Shown: positions 5,155 to 5,685 of the stretch, piece after piece
Position numbering within the stretch: position 1 is the stretch's first letter
How the letters are laid out: every line of letters starts with the position of its first letter
NCBI GenBank assembly: GCA_016880505.1
Contig: JAEHDI010000823.1
Coordinates: forward strand, 1 to 5,685
Direction of reading: 5' to 3'
Length of the DNA: 5,685 bases
Source of the DNA: Bryobacterales bacterium
GTDB lineage: Bacteria > Acidobacteriota > Terriglobia > Bryobacterales > Bryobacteraceae
Position numbers and translations under genes: made by a program
Notes under the pieces: model-generated
What the model was told of the DNA's origin: nothing
The model's input: only the letters and a program-made list of their open reading frames with translations
The model's database searches: none

Positions 5155-5685
5155 TCACGCCAGCGGCTCGTAGCACAGCAAGACGTTCCCATTGCCGAAC
5201 GCCCGCGTCTTTGTTAGCTTCAGAGCCAGCTTCTTTTGGACGCCGTCGAACATCGTCCTCCCCTTGCCAAGGATGATCGGATTTACCACGACCTGGTATT
5301 CGTCGATCAAGCCCTCCAGCGCCAATTGCGAGATAATGCTGCCGCTTCCGAAAACGACCATGTCTGGTCCGGGCTCGTTCTTCATCTTTCGTATTTCCGA
5401 CGCCAGGTCGCCCTTGACGAGCTTCGTGTTGTTCCACGAGGGTTTGTCCATGGTTCTCGAAAACACGACCTTCGGCAGGGTGTTCATCCGCTCGGCCACA
5501 ATGGGGTCATTCTTGATCGCAAGCGGCGTCGGCCAGTAGCTTCGCATGAGGTCATACGTAATCCTGCCGAACAACAGCTCGCCTCCGGCAGCTGCGTTTT
5601 CGTTGACAAATGCATGCCATTCCGCGTCTTGCTTGTGAGCCCAGCTCATGTCGCCGTTCCTGTCGACAAAATAACCATCCAGCGA
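5155..5685 (-). CDS. Dihydrofolate reductase-like (RibD C-terminal domain) protein, N-terminus cut by window
   Basis: Probable NADPH-dependent reductase of the RibD C-terminal/DHFR-like superfamily; the small stand-alone members are mostly uncharacterised. The frame is open to the right edge. Residues before the ATG at 5649 read SLDGYFVDRNGD, the conserved N-terminal strand and loop of this family (SLDG followed by DRNGDMSW). That ATG is therefore internal, and perhaps ten residues are missing. The 176 visible residues contain LLFGRITYDLM (37-47), KVVFSRTM (72-79), the nucleotide-binding-type segment MVVFGSGSI (109-117), and NPIILGKGRTMFDG (135-148). The C-terminus is complete. There is no export signal in the visible part. 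The YciI/DGPF gene follows on the same strand after 100 bases, long enough for its own promoter. Folate reduction itself should not be assumed: this is the RibD-C branch, not FolA. Confidence 0.9.
   Translation of the reverse strand, partial: SLDGYFVDRNGDMSWAHKQDAEWHAFVNENAAAGGELLFGRITYDLMRSYWPTPLAIKNDPIVAERMNTLPKVVFSRTMDKPSWNNTKLVKGDLASEIRKMKNEPGPDMVVFGSGSIISQLALEGLIDEYQVVVNPIILGKGRTMFDGVQKKLALKLTKTRAFGNGNVLLCYEPLA

Noticed and set aside
5647..5649. ATG at 5649 (minus strand) as the start of the DHFR-like gene
   Set aside because: Codons upstream to the window edge encode the conserved SLDGYFVDRNGD segment, so this Met is internal.
1..5685. Mobile element, CRISPR, tRNA or attachment site
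   Set aside because: No transposase or integrase, terminal repeats, regularly spaced repeats or tRNA-like cloverleaf were seen by eye on either strand.

Overview
This is an ordinary-looking stretch of a GC-rich bacterial chromosome with seven protein-coding genes, two of them cut by the window edges. The mix is an exported CRTAC1-type FG-GAP/ASPIC-UnbV protein, an exported TPR protein, an exported DinB-like protein, DUF1579, DoxX, YciI/DGPF and a RibD-C/dihydrofolate-reductase-like protein. It is most reminiscent of Acidobacteriota (Bryobacterales/Solibacter-like). That placement is inferred from gene families and G/C-rich third codon positions; there is no rRNA or other marker gene here.

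Layout. Left part: a plus-strand CRTAC1 family gene (2-1579, 5' end outside the window) ends tail-to-tail, 9 bases from the stop of a minus-strand TPR gene (1589-2710). Both products look exported; the first is a probable calcium-binding beta-propeller and the second a ten-repeat TPR solenoid. Middle: a 267-base divergent intergenic region (2711-2977) must hold the promoters for the TPR gene and for a plus-strand pair, an exported DinB-like protein (2978-3613) and a DUF1579 protein (3646-4131). That pair lies 32 bases apart, each gene with a clear Shine-Dalgarno. Right part: three minus-strand genes run leftwards, namely a dihydrofolate-reductase-like protein (5155-5685, N-terminus outside the window), a YciI/DGPF protein (4632-5054) and a DoxX-family membrane protein (4147-4599). 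They meet the plus-strand pair tail-to-tail across 15 bases.

How they may work together. DinB-like, DUF1579, DoxX, YciI/DGPF and DHFR-like proteins are small families that recur near each other in soil bacteria, and DGPF genes are often linked to ECF sigma factors. No sigma factor or regulator is visible here, so a shared stress-related role is only a guess. YciI and DoxX (32-base gap) are probably co-transcribed; DinB and DUF1579 probably form a second transcription unit.

No tRNA, rRNA, CRISPR array, insertion sequence, riboswitch or clear intrinsic terminator was seen. I found no convincing evidence of a new multi-gene system. The points most worth a second look are the exported DinB protein, the small-enzyme cluster, and the palindrome and hairpin in the divergent intergenic region.
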